Shown: positions 33,601 to 41,241, counted from the stretch's first letter. The stretch: DNA of 64,000 nt from Lewinellaceae bacterium (GCA_020636375.1 JACJXZ010000009.1:62001-126000); one strand, 5' to 3'. The notes: generated by a model not told the origin, from the letters alone. Numbers and translations: made by a program.

Positions 33601-35129
33601 CGGCGATCTGGGCCAGCGACTTTGTCCTGGACGCCGCCGATTGCAGCGACGATACCATTGCCTACTCGATCAACCTGGTTGGGGAAGCGCCGGACATCAA
33701 CCGCCGGGCCCTTTACTTCACCTGTGAGGATACCGGTACGATTGCCATCCAGGTTTATGTCTGGGACAGTGCCGACAACCCGTATGCTGTGCAGCCGGAC
33801 AGTACTGTCGGCGGGTTCAACTACGGATATTGCGACACGTATGTCATCGTGCAGGACAACAACAATGCCTGCAATGCCGGGTTGATGATGGCGGGCCTCA
33901 TCGCCCGCGAGGACGATATGGGCGTGGAAGGCGTAGAGGTATCCCTTAGTGGCCCGATGAACCTGATGATGCTCACGGCCGCGGATGGCAGTTACCAGTT
34001 CGACGACCTTGAAACGGGTTATGACTATTCTATCCGGCCATATCTCAACACCGGGCACCGCAACGGCATTTCCACTTTCGACCTGCTGATCATCCAGCAG
34101 CACCTGCTGGGCGTTCAGCCGCTGGACAGCCCCTACAAGCGGATCGCTGCCGACGCCAACCGGACCAACAGCATCACGACGCTGGATATGATTCAGATCC
34201 AGCAGCTCATACTGGGCGAGATTCTCGAGTTCCCGAACAACACCAGCTGGCGGTTTGTAGACAAGAACTTCATCTTCCCGGTGCCGCTCAACCCCTGGTT
34301 CACACCTTTCCCGGAAGTCATCAACGTCAATGACCTGGCTTACCCCCAGATGGCCAACGATTTTGTCGCCATCAAGATCGGGGATGTTAACAACTCGGCG
34401 GTGACCACCAACCTGCAGCGGGTTCAGGGGCGGCGCCTGGCCGGCACGTTCTACCTCGAAGCCCCTGCCCTGTCGGTGGCCAGAGGGGAAACCGTAACCG
34501 TTCCTGTTAGCGGAAGGAACCTGGAGGCGATCCGGGGTTGCCAGTTCACCCTTGATTTTGACCAGAGCGTCCTGGAGTTGATCGATATAGAATACGGGCT
34601 GGCGGATAAGAACAGCATCGGGTTGCATGGGGTGCCGGAAGGGTATCTCACGGGGAGCTGGTACCGCAGAGATGGGCTGGAATACCCGGAAGGAGAACCG
34701 CTCTTTACCCTCCGTCTCCGGGCTAAAGCTGACGCCCCCCTAAGCCGGTTGCTGAGCGTCAGTTCGCGCTACACGCTGGCAGAAGCGTATACGCCCGGCA
34801 ATGAACTGCTGGATGTATCCTTAGCCTTCGGCGGGGGCGGGCCGTTGCCGGAACCTGCTTTCCGCCTGTACCAGAACCGCCCGAACCCCTTCTCCGAAGA
34901 AACGGTGGTCGGTTTCGAACTGCCGGAAAGCGGCACTGCGCAGCTGAAAGTATACGATGTGAACGGCAAAGTGGTTTATGAGCAGGAACGCGTTTTCGAA
35001 AAAGGCTACAATCAACTGATCCTGAAAGGAGCGGATCTGTCTCCGGGCGGCATCGGAGGCGGGGTGCTGTATTACAGATTGCAAATGGGTGACAGAGTTG
35101 TTGCCAGAAAGATGATCATGCTGGAGTAA
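21648..35129 (+). CDS. giant T9SS-secreted adhesin with 15 DUF11-type repeats
   Basis: A 4493-residue surface protein. Order: signal peptide (to about 41, possible alternative start Met18); SdrD/Cna-B-like domain (about 150-245); two related beta modules (about 260-470 and 475-670) each with an internal L.F.-LDID motif; a second SdrD-like domain (GDLIWEDENGDGVQD, from about 675); 15 DUF11-type repeats of about 140 residues from residue 830 to about 3003, each opening FDL(A/S)L and closing with DSTPGNG...EDDYD; a long Cys-rich HYR-like region; Cna-B-like and dockerin-like segments (about 4080-4190); a cohesin-like domain (about 4272-4395); and a type A T9SS sorting domain (4404-4493). It is probably a stalk adhesin. 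The tail is shared with the next gene. Confidence 0.93.
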   Translation: MKDRYQAFNEKTIAKFLMRGWLYPTAFFFLLASILPSADAQCILRISSVDVSCNYANGTNEFSVAVAVEYQAGGAISPIQVSVGGQSQLFTPAASGGVHTFSGFSLPSPGMGYPVTAQFTNGNACQVFSTADAIACTPACPGTPASLGGMAWAEVTPDGAFDNEPGQPNVKVEVYDCEGQLRGTAFTNAEGRWSVSGLNAGEEYRVEFSAQQVPGISPSLAGPDNGSPVQFATAGDCAVNAAFLDLSAGDCFNREDAAAADCSGPPNVLDWSAYAEGANPFSRPPFSVDVNTDKVSWARTMDGATPYAHKVYHSRFGGEEAYYLLETEANNNTPGSESGVGAVFAFSRPVAGLSFTLLDIDISGSAVDRVAVHGFLGGAPVPLSLPEITAGSAVSVLEPFLFEGASPVGDDSNAGNVAIRFNEPVDQVAITLFSVAAADLGSIVQSIGIGNMSWCREPVPLSPGCTRIFDWMGFPDNDDGPTPYVMDEVELAVTGNDPFGIASSSAFMVDNDFSPEGGQRGFWGIAMDASAPDQFVESTITFSQPVSLLTFTILDIDQADWDGLPGFSYQDQVSVRGFLGGEEVLLSLSDITPGLGGLGSVVGVSSPNLYAGNGRGASGTSADGNLTVAFPQEVDSVVVRLSPGPDGPSNPAGQQIGLSDINFCICEPAPLQLGDLIWEDENGDGVQDACEPPLAGLPVALYDEAGTLLATTRSSPEGRYHFTRSGTVGENWLADGQVEPNTSYFIVLGSSSDSLPNDYTWVNGAPYLITTRFVGAGANPFMNDSDPDPNNLSSNMPGDIPGRLPYIKVTTGGPGQVNTTLDAGFRPARFDMALRKVVHEDLTPPPFAPGDIVSFVITVYNQGAIPADSLRIADYYPSDALVLEDTANWSVVNGVAVSRNALPVMAPGDYRVLSISFRIKPSFTGDTIINRAEIYQAFNSIDADDEDSFPDLIPDNDAGGAPGSGADDAVDGDGTGPVNGTDAATDEDDHDAALIVVDGAPAFDLALDLTLDGDGPFYPGDNVTFIIEVINEGALDATAVQLNNYIPAGLILNDPQWTAANGTARLVAPIASLPTGSSAFREITFQVAPGFSGPSITNTAEIAAAANALGESDGDSTPGNQVPSEDDQASATLTVTPVFDLSLVKEVVSPGPFSPGSTVTFSIRITNEGTVAAQNVQISDYIPYGLTLNNNSWSVTGNVARLNNLIPNIAPGNTVNRQITFVIDPNFWGTSLVNTAEIQSAANTQGLDDRDSTPGNGSTQEDDDGNATIAIQQPTPVFDLALKKEVNYAETPGPFHPGDHISFNITIVNEGNVKARSIQVADHLPEGLVLDDPGWISYGDLAVIASPISSLEGGQSVTVTIRLRIGDDFRGEELVNEAEVYSVFNDDWLDDVDSNPGNGVGLYEDDEGAAIVPVEQKAPAFDLALTKKIKTSATPGPFFPGSTVTFTIRVSNEGNIDASQVSIIDYIPPGLELADPDWSQVFGSAVLNTPIANLAAGATVGVDITFVIRDDFTGLSITNKAEVNSATNSSSMPDEDSSPANGRPGEDDMDEAVVQVRQTYDLALAKTLNTTLTPGPFQPGGQVAFNLTVYNQGSLAAANITLFDYYPPGLILNDNNWQAVQGNILRLANPIPSLAPGQSVTVPILFDISPNLVNGDSLVNCAEIGGPTNVNGLPDADSTPANGSHDEDDDDTETIWIAVPKRFDLALSKTVNAAQTPPPYYPGSTVSYRITVKNEGDETARNVHIQDYIPQGLILTSADWSALGSIAQLNSPIPGILPGDSATVDINFAISPVFQGTSLSNYAEIAPATTSSNPADADSTPGNGSAGPGEDDYDGAAITVSRQDFDLSLRKRVKSSVTPGPFVPGSTVTFEIEISNEGDLLAQNIQLREYFPVGLILADPFWNAVGNVAELAFPIGSLAPGATTVVDVTFTVAPGFSGASLANYAEVGSAFNILGYDDMDSTPGNGSLGPDEDDYDGATITVLQQEFDLALSKALQASATPGPFFPGSLVTYRITVTNEGDLEAQNVQLRDYIPLGLVLADNNWTLNGSMAVRYIGNLAPGATASFDISFTVSPAFTGSVLVNRAEVGAASNTMGIPDKDSTPGNGAAGPNEDDYDDATINIIQDEFDLALTKELNASLTPGPFVPGNAVTFRLTVTNQGDLVAQNIQLRDYVPLGLILADNNWTLNGSTAVRNIGNLQPGASATVNISFTISPTFSGLSIANFAEVGAASNIYGLPDTDSTPGNGPAGPNEDDYGSAAIDIIQAEFDLALTKELNTALTPGPFVPGSTVTYRLTLSNEGEVAAQNVQLWDYIPLGLILADNNWSSNGNVASRTVGNLAPGASATFNITFTIASNFSGTAIANYAEIGAAANIYGLDDRDSTPGNSSSGTGEDDFDGATINVVQQPFDLALAKELKVSATPGPFYPGSTVTFRITVTNEGGIAAQNVQVRDYIPLGLILADNNWTLNGSMAYRNIGVLQPGAVATVDISFTISPNFTGLFITNYGEIGAASNTVGLGDTDSTPGNGSAGFNEDDFDSAGITVNPPQQFDLTLSKSVSSSTPGPYLPGSPVTFRLTVTNQGNVTAQNIQLWDYLPAGLTLSDNTWTLNGGLASYNTPIASLAAGASQTVEIDFVVAAGSGGTQIVNYAEIGAASNSAGLNDTDSTPGNGASGANEDDYDSAGITVSVPQVFDLALSKAVSSSTPGPYSEGSPVTFELTITNQGNVAAQNIQLWDYLPAGLTLSDNTWTANGGVASLNSPIASLAPGATQTVEIDFVVAAGFAGTAITNFAEIFSASNGAGLNDADSTPGNGAAGNNEDDFDSANITVSATPVFDLALRKRLKTSATPGPFSPGSAVTFRITVMNQGNMDAYNVEVVDYIPAGLSLSDPNWVQAGTIARRTIPGPVPANGGTAVLDISFVISQNFTGSTIVNYAEIRSADDDTNPGNTPPVDVDSQYDENPANDAGGLANSPSDDALNGNGTGQPGSSSAVTDEDDQDPALITVGNCPGAGLDGAIDVCLTCTSTNVTVNLPAALGGVPSPGGTWADLDGAGVSLANPSSVNLDGLSSGDYRFRYTVGGQSGCPIVSAIVTVSLASNLDYACNGAVNVPLGDRCEVLVVPDMILEGGSDGCADGLIVNLLDPNGVSLGNVITVAQAGQTLIAEVLDPFCGLVCWGYVNVQDFTPPAISCPAQDVDLICSDLDSILNNPASLAVTGTPEIFDTCVQHTVAFQDQMVMTPDCVDRQINRTFTVTDPLGNSAQCVQVITIRNPDFSDLLPLPSLVEIPCDSSFAVDQNGNPHPSVTGYPLVQTYFGPKPLNQAFCSLGASYTDSAPIVVCDGTTRFIRRWDILDWCDNSGNNILQLTQSIKVGDVDGPIVSCPEIDITGDGYPDPLQFSTVPFECTGAFVAPLPNVTDNCSGWEVRTEIVTDEVVPVTNQYGIVIGYDTVATLLATILPGEPRFVSGIPVGCHRFRYKVTDDCNNFTLLECNFCVVDDVEPTAVCNDSLNISIGGQGVGRVYATDVNEGSTDNCGIDSLLVRRRFDVDPATCDSVAPYYSDWAPYVDFFCCDVNQTVTVELLVIDVHGNENTCWLTALVEDKVRPVCNAPNDTTVSCSSLPANFDPYDTSQLQALFGAATATDGCGGAIAVEQPPAVNLDQCGAGTVIRTFQGVDLAGNLSLNACTQVITIGAEFNYQIKFPKDVTTNCTAPTPDTLIYDSFGCDLLSVSVTDEVFTPLLGGTGPECYKIFRKYRVLNWCEYDGVSDAVVIGRNEDCDGVTGDEDVWVVRQPGGAFVDRDNNPQNTIPAFGAKGLACDGTTNPTGYWRTVSSVGLWEYTQIIKVMDTIPPQVSFTVPGAFCSYDAANCTGQVTYPFSVSEDCSANGLDVEVFLDAGADGVVDQDLTNTGALSGSYPNFTIQGVFPVGNHAFIVQASDGCGNNMASATLPFEVVDCAPPAFTCLNGLSFNLMPLPPNTDFDGDGDFDIAGAAIWASDFVLDAADCSDDTIAYSINLVGEAPDINRRALYFTCEDTGTIAIQVYVWDSADNPYAVQPDSTVGGFNYGYCDTYVIVQDNNNACNAGLMMAGLIAREDDMGVEGVEVSLSGPMNLMMLTAADGSYQFDDLETGYDYSIRPYLNTGHRNGISTFDLLIIQQHLLGVQPLDSPYKRIAADANRTNSITTLDMIQIQQLILGEILEFPNNTSWRFVDKNFIFPVPLNPWFTPFPEVINVNDLAYPQMANDFVAIKIGDVNNSAVTTNLQRVQGRRLAGTFYLEAPALSVARGETVTVPVSGRNLEAIRGCQFTLDFDQSVLELIDIEYGLADKNSIGLHGVPEGYLTGSWYRRDGLEYPEGEPLFTLRLRAKADAPLSRLLSVSSRYTLAEAYTPGNELLDVSLAFGGGGPLPEPAFRLYQNRPNPFSEETVVGFELPESGTAQLKVYDVNGKVVYEQERVFEKGYNQLILKGADLSPGGIGGGVLYYRLQMGDRVVARKMIMLE
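24135..30658 (+). repeat. tandem array of 15 coding repeats (about 420 bp each)
   Basis: Repeat starts (first codon of the FDL motif) are at 24135, 24654, 25062, 25479, 25908, 26325, 26754, 27180, 27606, 28026, 28446, 28866, 29289, 29715 and 30141. Periods vary from 408 to 519 bp in the first part, but are exactly 420 bp three times in a row (27606 to 28866) and 423-426 bp after that. DNA identity among repeats 9-14 is visibly very high, with shared 20-mers such as GCGGATAACAACTGGACGCT. This shows recent expansion or gene conversion. Confidence 0.95.
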
Positions 35130-35172
35130 TTTGTATATTTGAAGTGATTTTGGCAAATTTGTTTATCTTGGC

Positions 35173-35221
35173 CAGGAATGATGAAACGATAGCAAACCAT
35201 AGCTTTGTTTCATCATTCCTG
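35173..35221 (+). terminator. strong stem-loop after the giant adhesin gene
   Basis: A 15-bp perfect stem CAGGAATGATGAAAC (35173-35187) with its complement at 35207-35221 begins 44 nt after the stop codon. There is no T-run, so it may serve as an mRNA 3' end stabiliser or Rho-assisted terminator rather than an intrinsic one. Confidence 0.55.
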
Positions 35222-35286
35222 ATCCAGACAATACCACCAATCGCCCCCCGCATGCCCCGGTATTCTTCTTTTGATAGGAGGAGATA

Positions 35287-35452
35287 AGCGACGTGCGATT
35301 AATAAGTGTCGGGTTTCGATAGGCAAGTGATTTTTTCTTTAGCCAAGGCGAAGGTTCCCGACCTTAGCAGCGCTAAGGGAGGCGGTTCTTCAACGCCGGA
35401 TAAAGGAAAAAGCACTCCTAGAAAACCCGACAGTTGTTGATCGCACGTCGCT
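35287..35452. repeat. 166-nt palindromic intergenic element
   Basis: Terminal 13-bp perfect inverted repeats AGCGACGTGCGAT (35287-35299) and complement (35440-35452) enclose a second pair, TGTCGGGTTT (35307-35316) and complement (35423-35432). The centre is GC-rich without an ORF of its own. It lies in the 664-nt gap between the two adhesin genes. The remaining 340 nt to the next ATG show no supported feature. Confidence 0.7.
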
Positions 35453-35793
35453 AAGCCTGTCCCATGAATAATCCTTTGCAGTGAGCGCCAATTGAGCTGT
35501 TGGGCTTTCATTTGCCTGCCCGCACCCCTTCGGTGCGCCGAAGCACACATCCCAAAAACTTCAGAAACGCAGTCCTGGCGTAAGGGCCCCTTCATTTTCA
35601 GCGGCCACTCAGTGGCCGAAAGAGCAGTGAAAGGAGTCTTAAAATAATGAACTCCCGGGCCAACTTTATCAACAAAAACGTATTGAGAAAGGTAGGTGCC
35701 CGTGAGTAGCCGGTATTTTTGCCGGGGTAAACAAGCTCTTAGAAAGCAATGCTGGGAAGAGTATAAGAAAATAGTTGGATAACAAGGATTGTC

Positions 35794-38700
35794 ATGCACA
35801 GATTTGTAATCATGGTGGCCGGCATTTTGGTAACCCTAGCGTTCAGCGCCAGCCGGTGGCCGGCCGGCGGTTGGAGGGATATGGAAATGGTGCCGGGATG
35901 CGACCCGGATACGACATCACCGGTGATTGTCTACCCCTCGCAGGACATAGCCGTTCAACTCGGCTCTTGCGATGGCAGCCGGGCCGCTGTGGTATTTTTC
36001 GACGTTACCGCCACCGATGCCTGCGATCCTGCTCCGGCCCTTTCGATTGATGTGAGTGCTTCGCCGGGAGGCGATCTCCAGTTGCAGAATCCTTTCGGGA
36101 ATACCTTCCTGGCTCTGGCCACCCCCGGCACGTACCAGCTTGAGCTGACGGCCACTGACGCCTCGGGGAACAGCCGGGTGGAGGATTTCTCCATCGTGGT
36201 GAGCCAGCCTCCGGCCCCGGTGCCCGATGTCGCCTGTAACGGAACGGTAGTGGTCAACCTCGGCGCCGGCTGCCAGCGCTATATATCCGCCGATATGTTG
36301 CTGGAGGGAGATATGGGGTGCCTGCGCGATGCCGATTTCCGCATAGAAATACAGGACGCCGATCCGTCCAACGGCAATATCCTGGATGAAGTGGGCGTCT
36401 ATCCCTACTCCATCGAGCCCATCCAGCCTTTGAACGCCGCCGGTTTTACCGGCCCCTTTGCCTTGTCGCGATGGGGTGTTCACGTCGATTTTCAGGGGGG
36501 CGTTGCCTCCAGTGTTGCCGCCGATTCGTTGTTGTTGACCGGAAGCAATGCTCCGGCCTTTGCCATCGCTGTCCTTCCCATTCGGTTCGGCGGCACGTTG
36601 TCGTTCCGGTGGGGAATGGCCTCGCTGCCTGCCGGCGGCACGTTTGAAGGAAGCCTGCTGAACCCTTCCGGGAATGTGGCGGCCTCTTTCTCTTCCGCCG
36701 ACGGGGCCAGCGGGATGGAAAATCTCTTCGTCAGCGCGGGGGACCGCCTGGTGTTGCAGCTTCGCTCTTCCGGGCAGGGGGGGAGCGGGCCGGTGCCGGC
36801 CGCCTGGCTCACCAACTGGGTGTTCGACTACGCGCCCGTCAGTATTGCGGGCCTGCCCTCCTGCTGGGGCGAGATCGAAGCCCGCGACGCCGGGCCCGTC
36901 CTGGACTGCCCGGATGATGCCGACCGCCTGCCTCTGGCCACCGAGGTGCAGCAACTTCAGGGCGAGCTGGAAGTAACCGGCCCGGTGCTGAATCCTGCTC
37001 TGTATTCCTGCCTGGCCGGCAATAATCCGCCGGGGGGCGATCATTTTTACGAACTTATTCCTTTTACCGTAACGCAGGCCGATGTGTACACTTTTTTCCT
37101 GGACCCCGGCTTCAACGACGGCGGTGCCCTAATGGCGCTTTACCAGGGGGCTTTCGACCTCGCTAACCCTTGCAGCAATATCATCGCCCGGGCGGATACG
37201 CCTTTGGCGCCCGGCCCCATTGCCGGCAGCGGGCCCTTCCTGCGGATCGGGCTGCCGCTGCGTCCCGGCCAGCAGTATTTCCTGCTTACTACCAGCGATA
37301 CGCCGAACGCCATCGGCCCGTATACCTACACGGTCCTGAGCGATGGCGACGGGCAGATAGAGGGGGTGCCCGTTACTTCCATCGATATCTCATATCCTCT
37401 TTTCTGTGAAGACGTCCCTCTTGTCCTGGATGATCCCGAAAGCCTTCCCCTCCTCGGCCTTCCCGAAGTGGAGGGCGGCTGTACAGACTACACCCTGTCC
37501 TTCGACGATGCCCTGACCCAGCAGGGAGACTGCGGGCCGCTCTTCATCACCCGCACGTTTACCGCTACGGACCAGCAGGGCCTGACCGGGACGTGCGATC
37601 AGCGGATCAACTTCCGGCGGCCTACCCTGGAGGACGTTGTCCTGCCTCCGGCAACCACTGCGATCGAATGTGATGAATCCTTCCCGGTCGACGGCCTGGG
37701 CAACCCCTCCCCCGACTTCACCGGTTATCCGTTCCTGGTTACCGCCGGCGGGATCGTCGACCTGCGGGATGCATACTGCAACATCGGCGCCTCCTACGAC
37801 GACGGCGCCCTGGTTGAGGTATGCCTCCTGTCGTACGTCTTCGTCCGCACCTGGACCATCATCGACTGGTGCGACCAGGATAACCCGCTGGAGTTCAACC
37901 AGGTCATCAAGATCGGGGACTTTACCGCTCCGGAGGTCAGCTGCCCATTGGTCGACCTGAATGGCGACGGTTTCCCGGACCCCCTCGTTTATTCTACCCG
38001 CCCGTTCGGGTGTACCGCCACTTTCAGCGCCCCGCTGCCGCAGGTGAGCGACAATTGCTCCCTTTGGGAAGTGACGACCGAGGTTGTCACCGACGAGGTT
38101 ACCGTTATTTACGGGCCCTCCGGCAATCCGGTGGATACCGTTATCGGGGAGGTTGTCCTGGCCACCATCCTTCCCAATGCTCCTAACCGCATTGTGTCGG
38201 ATATCCCTGTTGGCTGCCACCGCTTCCGCTATACTGTTGAAGACGAATGTGGGAACGAAACCGTCCGGGAATGCAGCTTCTGTGTGGAAGACCGGGTCAA
38301 CCCTGCCGCCGCCTGCGATGATACGTTAAACATTTCCATCGGGCCCAACGGGGCGGCCCGCCTTTTTGCCACCAGTTTTGAAGAAGGGAGCTATGACAAC
38401 TGTGGTATCGACAGCTTTTTGATACGGCGGGAAGTACGGCAGGAGGCCGATTGCAGCCCTGTGGCGCCATTCTTCACGCCCTGGAGCGAATACGTCGATT
38501 TTTCCTGTTGTGAGGTGAACAGTACTGTCCGGGTGGAACTGCGGGTGGTGGATGAAGCTGGAAATGAAGACTTCTGCTGGATGGACGCCCTGATAGAAGA
38601 CAAAACGCGGCCGCGCTGTACCCCCCCGGCTGCGGTTTCCATGCCCTGTGACGCGGTGCCTGCCGGTTTTGACCCGGCAGATACGGAGCAGTTGCAAAAC

Positions 38701-41241
38701 CTGTTCGGCGTGCCTGCCGTTACCGACAACTGCGAAGCCACCTGGAACGAGCTGCCGCCGGCCAACAACCTGGACGACTGCGGCTTCGGCACGTTCGTCC
38801 GCCGGTTTCAGGCAGTGGATGTTTACGGCAACGTCTCCAATACCAGCTGCCAGCAGGTTGTCACGCTGGAGGAACGGCACAACTACGAGATAAGATTCCC
38901 GGCGGACGGGGAGGCCAACTGTGGTTACCCCAACCCGCTGGATACCATAGAGGTCAGCGAAACCGGCTGCGACCTTCTGGCCGTCAGCGTGGAAGACGCC
39001 GTCCTCTCCGCTTCGGGCGACGAATGCTACAAGCTTTTCCGCACCTATCGCGTGATCAACTGGTGCGAATACGACGGGGAAAGCAGCCCTGTCGTCATCG
39101 GCCGGGATGAAGACTGCGACGGAGCGCCCGGCGACGAAGCCGTGTGGGTGTTGCGCCGCCCGGATCGCACCTACATCGACCGCGACAACGACGAGGGGAA
39201 CGCCAACCCCCAGGCCGGCGAGCGGGGCGGCAATTGCCCGCCGGACAATCCGGAGGGGTACTGGCGAACGGAATTCTCCAACGGCTACTGGCAGTATTCC
39301 CAGACGCTGAAAGTCTACGACACCATTGCGCCCCAGATTCTCTTCATCGTCCCCCTGCCTTTCTGCGCCATAAGCGACGATTGCCTGGCGGAGGTGGAAT
39401 ATTTGTTTACCATCTCCGACTTCTGCACCCCCAACGACCTGGAATTTGAGATCTATTATGACGAAGACGCCGATGGGGATCCGGATTCCATGGTCACGAA
39501 TATTTTCGGGGTTTACCCCAAATGGAAGATCAACGGAGAATACCCCATCGGGACGCATGCCTTTGAGGTCATCGTCCGGGATGGCTGCGGCAACGCCTCG
39601 GCAGCTACCCTGCCCTTCGAAGTGGTGGACTGCAAGGCACCCTCGCCGGCCTGTATCAACGGCCTGGTGACCAGCCTGATGCCCGCCCCGCCTGATACGG
39701 ATGCGGACGGGGACGGGGATATCGACCTGGCCGTCCGGACTATCTTCGCCACGGACTTTATTTCCAGCCCCACCTATGACTGTTCCGAACCGGTGAAATA
39801 TTCCATCAACCGTTCGGGCGAGATGCCCAGCCCGGACAAGAACGGCCTGGTGCTTACCTGTGATGACCTTGGTATCCTCATCGTCGAGATTCACGCCTGG
39901 GACGCTGCCAACAACCCGTATGCCGTCCTGCCTGATGATATCGACATCCGCGGCCCGAACAACGATTATTGCGAGACGTTCATCCTCGTCCAGGACAACG
40001 GCGGCCACTGCATGTCCACCCAGGCCATGATCGCCGGCCTGGTGGAGCGGGAGGACGATGAGCCGGTAGCGGAGGTAGACGTCGCACTGAGCGGCGACGG
40101 TGCCGGCAACGTCCTCACTGCCGATGACGGGTTGTACGTATTTCCCGACCTGGAACCCGACTACGACTATACGATCACGCCCTTCCGGGACGGCGATGAC
40201 CAGAACGGGTTGTCCACCTTCGACATCGTGCTCATCAGCCAGCACATTCTGGGTACCCGGCCCCTGGATTCGCCCTACAAGATCATCGCCGCCGATGTCA
40301 ACGGATCAGGTTCAGTCAGCACCATCGACATAATACAGTTGCGTCAGGTCATCCTCAGCATCATTCTGGAATTTCCCGATAACACCAGCTGGCGGTTTGT
40401 TCCCCGGGGCTATACCTTTCCCGTTCCCGGCAATCCATGGTCGGTGCCTTTCCCGGAAGCGATCAGCATCAACAACCTCAGCGGGCAACGCCTGAGCGAG
40501 GACTTTGTCGCCATCAAGGTAGGCGATGTCGACCTGAGCGCCCGCGCCAACGGGCAGCAGCGGGCAGAAGGGCGCCGCCACGGCGTTTTTCTCGGCCTGG
40601 AAGGGACAGATGCCCATCTGCAGGCCGGAGAGTCCCATGCGCTTACCCTGCGGGCGGATATGGCGGGCATCCTGGGCATGCAGGCCGCGCTGTGGTTCGA
40701 TACCGGGGTTCTCGAGGTGGAGCAGGTAGCCGGCGAAGCCATCGGCGACCCCTTCCTCAACCGGAAATACCTGGAGGAGGGCCGGCTGCTCATGAGCTGG
40801 AATACGAGCGCTCCCATCCATGCTCATGCCCCTTTGATGGCCATCCACCTGCGGGCCCGGAAGGGTTGCCGTTTGTCAGAAGCCGTCGGGCTGGACGACG
40901 GCCTGCTTGCCGCCGAAGCTTACGATGAGAACAACCAGAAGCAGGGCCTGTCGCTGGAATGGGCACCGGAGCAACCTGTCGGCGCGCTGCTGCAAAACTT
41001 CCCCAACCCATTCCGAACCAGGACTACCATCCGCTTTGAGGCTGCCGAAGCCGGCCGGGGCCGGCTGGAGCTGTTCCGCCTTGACGGCGCCCTGGTAAAG
41101 GCCGTGGAGGCCTTCTATCCGGAGGGGCTTCACGAACTGGAAGTACAGGCGGACGAGCTGCCCGGGCCGGGCGTGTACCTCTACCGGCTGCAGTTGGGGC
41201 AACAATCCTGGGTGCGGAAGATGATGTTTGGCGGCCGGTAA
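35794..41241 (+). CDS. large T9SS-secreted HYR/dockerin/cohesin-like protein
   Basis: An 1815-residue paralogue of the C-terminal third of the preceding giant protein. It has a signal peptide (about 1-20), HYR-like domains and a beta-sandwich region resembling a bacterial pre-peptidase domain (about 400-520), then the shared Cys-rich HYR-like array (for example NCG-IDS-L-RR and WCEYDG...DEDCDG modules), a Cna-B-like domain, a dockerin-like pair (QNGLSTFDIVLISQHILG and DVNGSGSVSTIDIIQL, about 1469-1520), a cohesin-like domain (about 1600-1720) and a T9SS sorting domain (1733-1815). It lacks the DUF11 array. Probably a surface structure partner of the giant protein; it is separately transcribed, as a terminator and a palindrome lie between. 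Confidence 0.93.
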   Translation: MHRFVIMVAGILVTLAFSASRWPAGGWRDMEMVPGCDPDTTSPVIVYPSQDIAVQLGSCDGSRAAVVFFDVTATDACDPAPALSIDVSASPGGDLQLQNPFGNTFLALATPGTYQLELTATDASGNSRVEDFSIVVSQPPAPVPDVACNGTVVVNLGAGCQRYISADMLLEGDMGCLRDADFRIEIQDADPSNGNILDEVGVYPYSIEPIQPLNAAGFTGPFALSRWGVHVDFQGGVASSVAADSLLLTGSNAPAFAIAVLPIRFGGTLSFRWGMASLPAGGTFEGSLLNPSGNVAASFSSADGASGMENLFVSAGDRLVLQLRSSGQGGSGPVPAAWLTNWVFDYAPVSIAGLPSCWGEIEARDAGPVLDCPDDADRLPLATEVQQLQGELEVTGPVLNPALYSCLAGNNPPGGDHFYELIPFTVTQADVYTFFLDPGFNDGGALMALYQGAFDLANPCSNIIARADTPLAPGPIAGSGPFLRIGLPLRPGQQYFLLTTSDTPNAIGPYTYTVLSDGDGQIEGVPVTSIDISYPLFCEDVPLVLDDPESLPLLGLPEVEGGCTDYTLSFDDALTQQGDCGPLFITRTFTATDQQGLTGTCDQRINFRRPTLEDVVLPPATTAIECDESFPVDGLGNPSPDFTGYPFLVTAGGIVDLRDAYCNIGASYDDGALVEVCLLSYVFVRTWTIIDWCDQDNPLEFNQVIKIGDFTAPEVSCPLVDLNGDGFPDPLVYSTRPFGCTATFSAPLPQVSDNCSLWEVTTEVVTDEVTVIYGPSGNPVDTVIGEVVLATILPNAPNRIVSDIPVGCHRFRYTVEDECGNETVRECSFCVEDRVNPAAACDDTLNISIGPNGAARLFATSFEEGSYDNCGIDSFLIRREVRQEADCSPVAPFFTPWSEYVDFSCCEVNSTVRVELRVVDEAGNEDFCWMDALIEDKTRPRCTPPAAVSMPCDAVPAGFDPADTEQLQNLFGVPAVTDNCEATWNELPPANNLDDCGFGTFVRRFQAVDVYGNVSNTSCQQVVTLEERHNYEIRFPADGEANCGYPNPLDTIEVSETGCDLLAVSVEDAVLSASGDECYKLFRTYRVINWCEYDGESSPVVIGRDEDCDGAPGDEAVWVLRRPDRTYIDRDNDEGNANPQAGERGGNCPPDNPEGYWRTEFSNGYWQYSQTLKVYDTIAPQILFIVPLPFCAISDDCLAEVEYLFTISDFCTPNDLEFEIYYDEDADGDPDSMVTNIFGVYPKWKINGEYPIGTHAFEVIVRDGCGNASAATLPFEVVDCKAPSPACINGLVTSLMPAPPDTDADGDGDIDLAVRTIFATDFISSPTYDCSEPVKYSINRSGEMPSPDKNGLVLTCDDLGILIVEIHAWDAANNPYAVLPDDIDIRGPNNDYCETFILVQDNGGHCMSTQAMIAGLVEREDDEPVAEVDVALSGDGAGNVLTADDGLYVFPDLEPDYDYTITPFRDGDDQNGLSTFDIVLISQHILGTRPLDSPYKIIAADVNGSGSVSTIDIIQLRQVILSIILEFPDNTSWRFVPRGYTFPVPGNPWSVPFPEAISINNLSGQRLSEDFVAIKVGDVDLSARANGQQRAEGRRHGVFLGLEGTDAHLQAGESHALTLRADMAGILGMQAALWFDTGVLEVEQVAGEAIGDPFLNRKYLEEGRLLMSWNTSAPIHAHAPLMAIHLRARKGCRLSEAVGLDDGLLAAEAYDENNQKQGLSLEWAPEQPVGALLQNFPNPFRTRTTIRFEAAEAGRGRLELFRLDGALVKAVEAFYPEGLHELEVQADELPGPGVYLYRLQLGQQSWVRKMMFGGR

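Noticed and set aside
35299..35799. 166-codon minus-strand frame between the two adhesins
   Set aside because: It is built partly from the 166-nt palindrome and has no protein-like features; treated as non-coding.
38326..40245. 639-codon open frame on the minus strand
   Set aside because: Antisense shadow of the second large surface protein; composition is a mirror of its codons.
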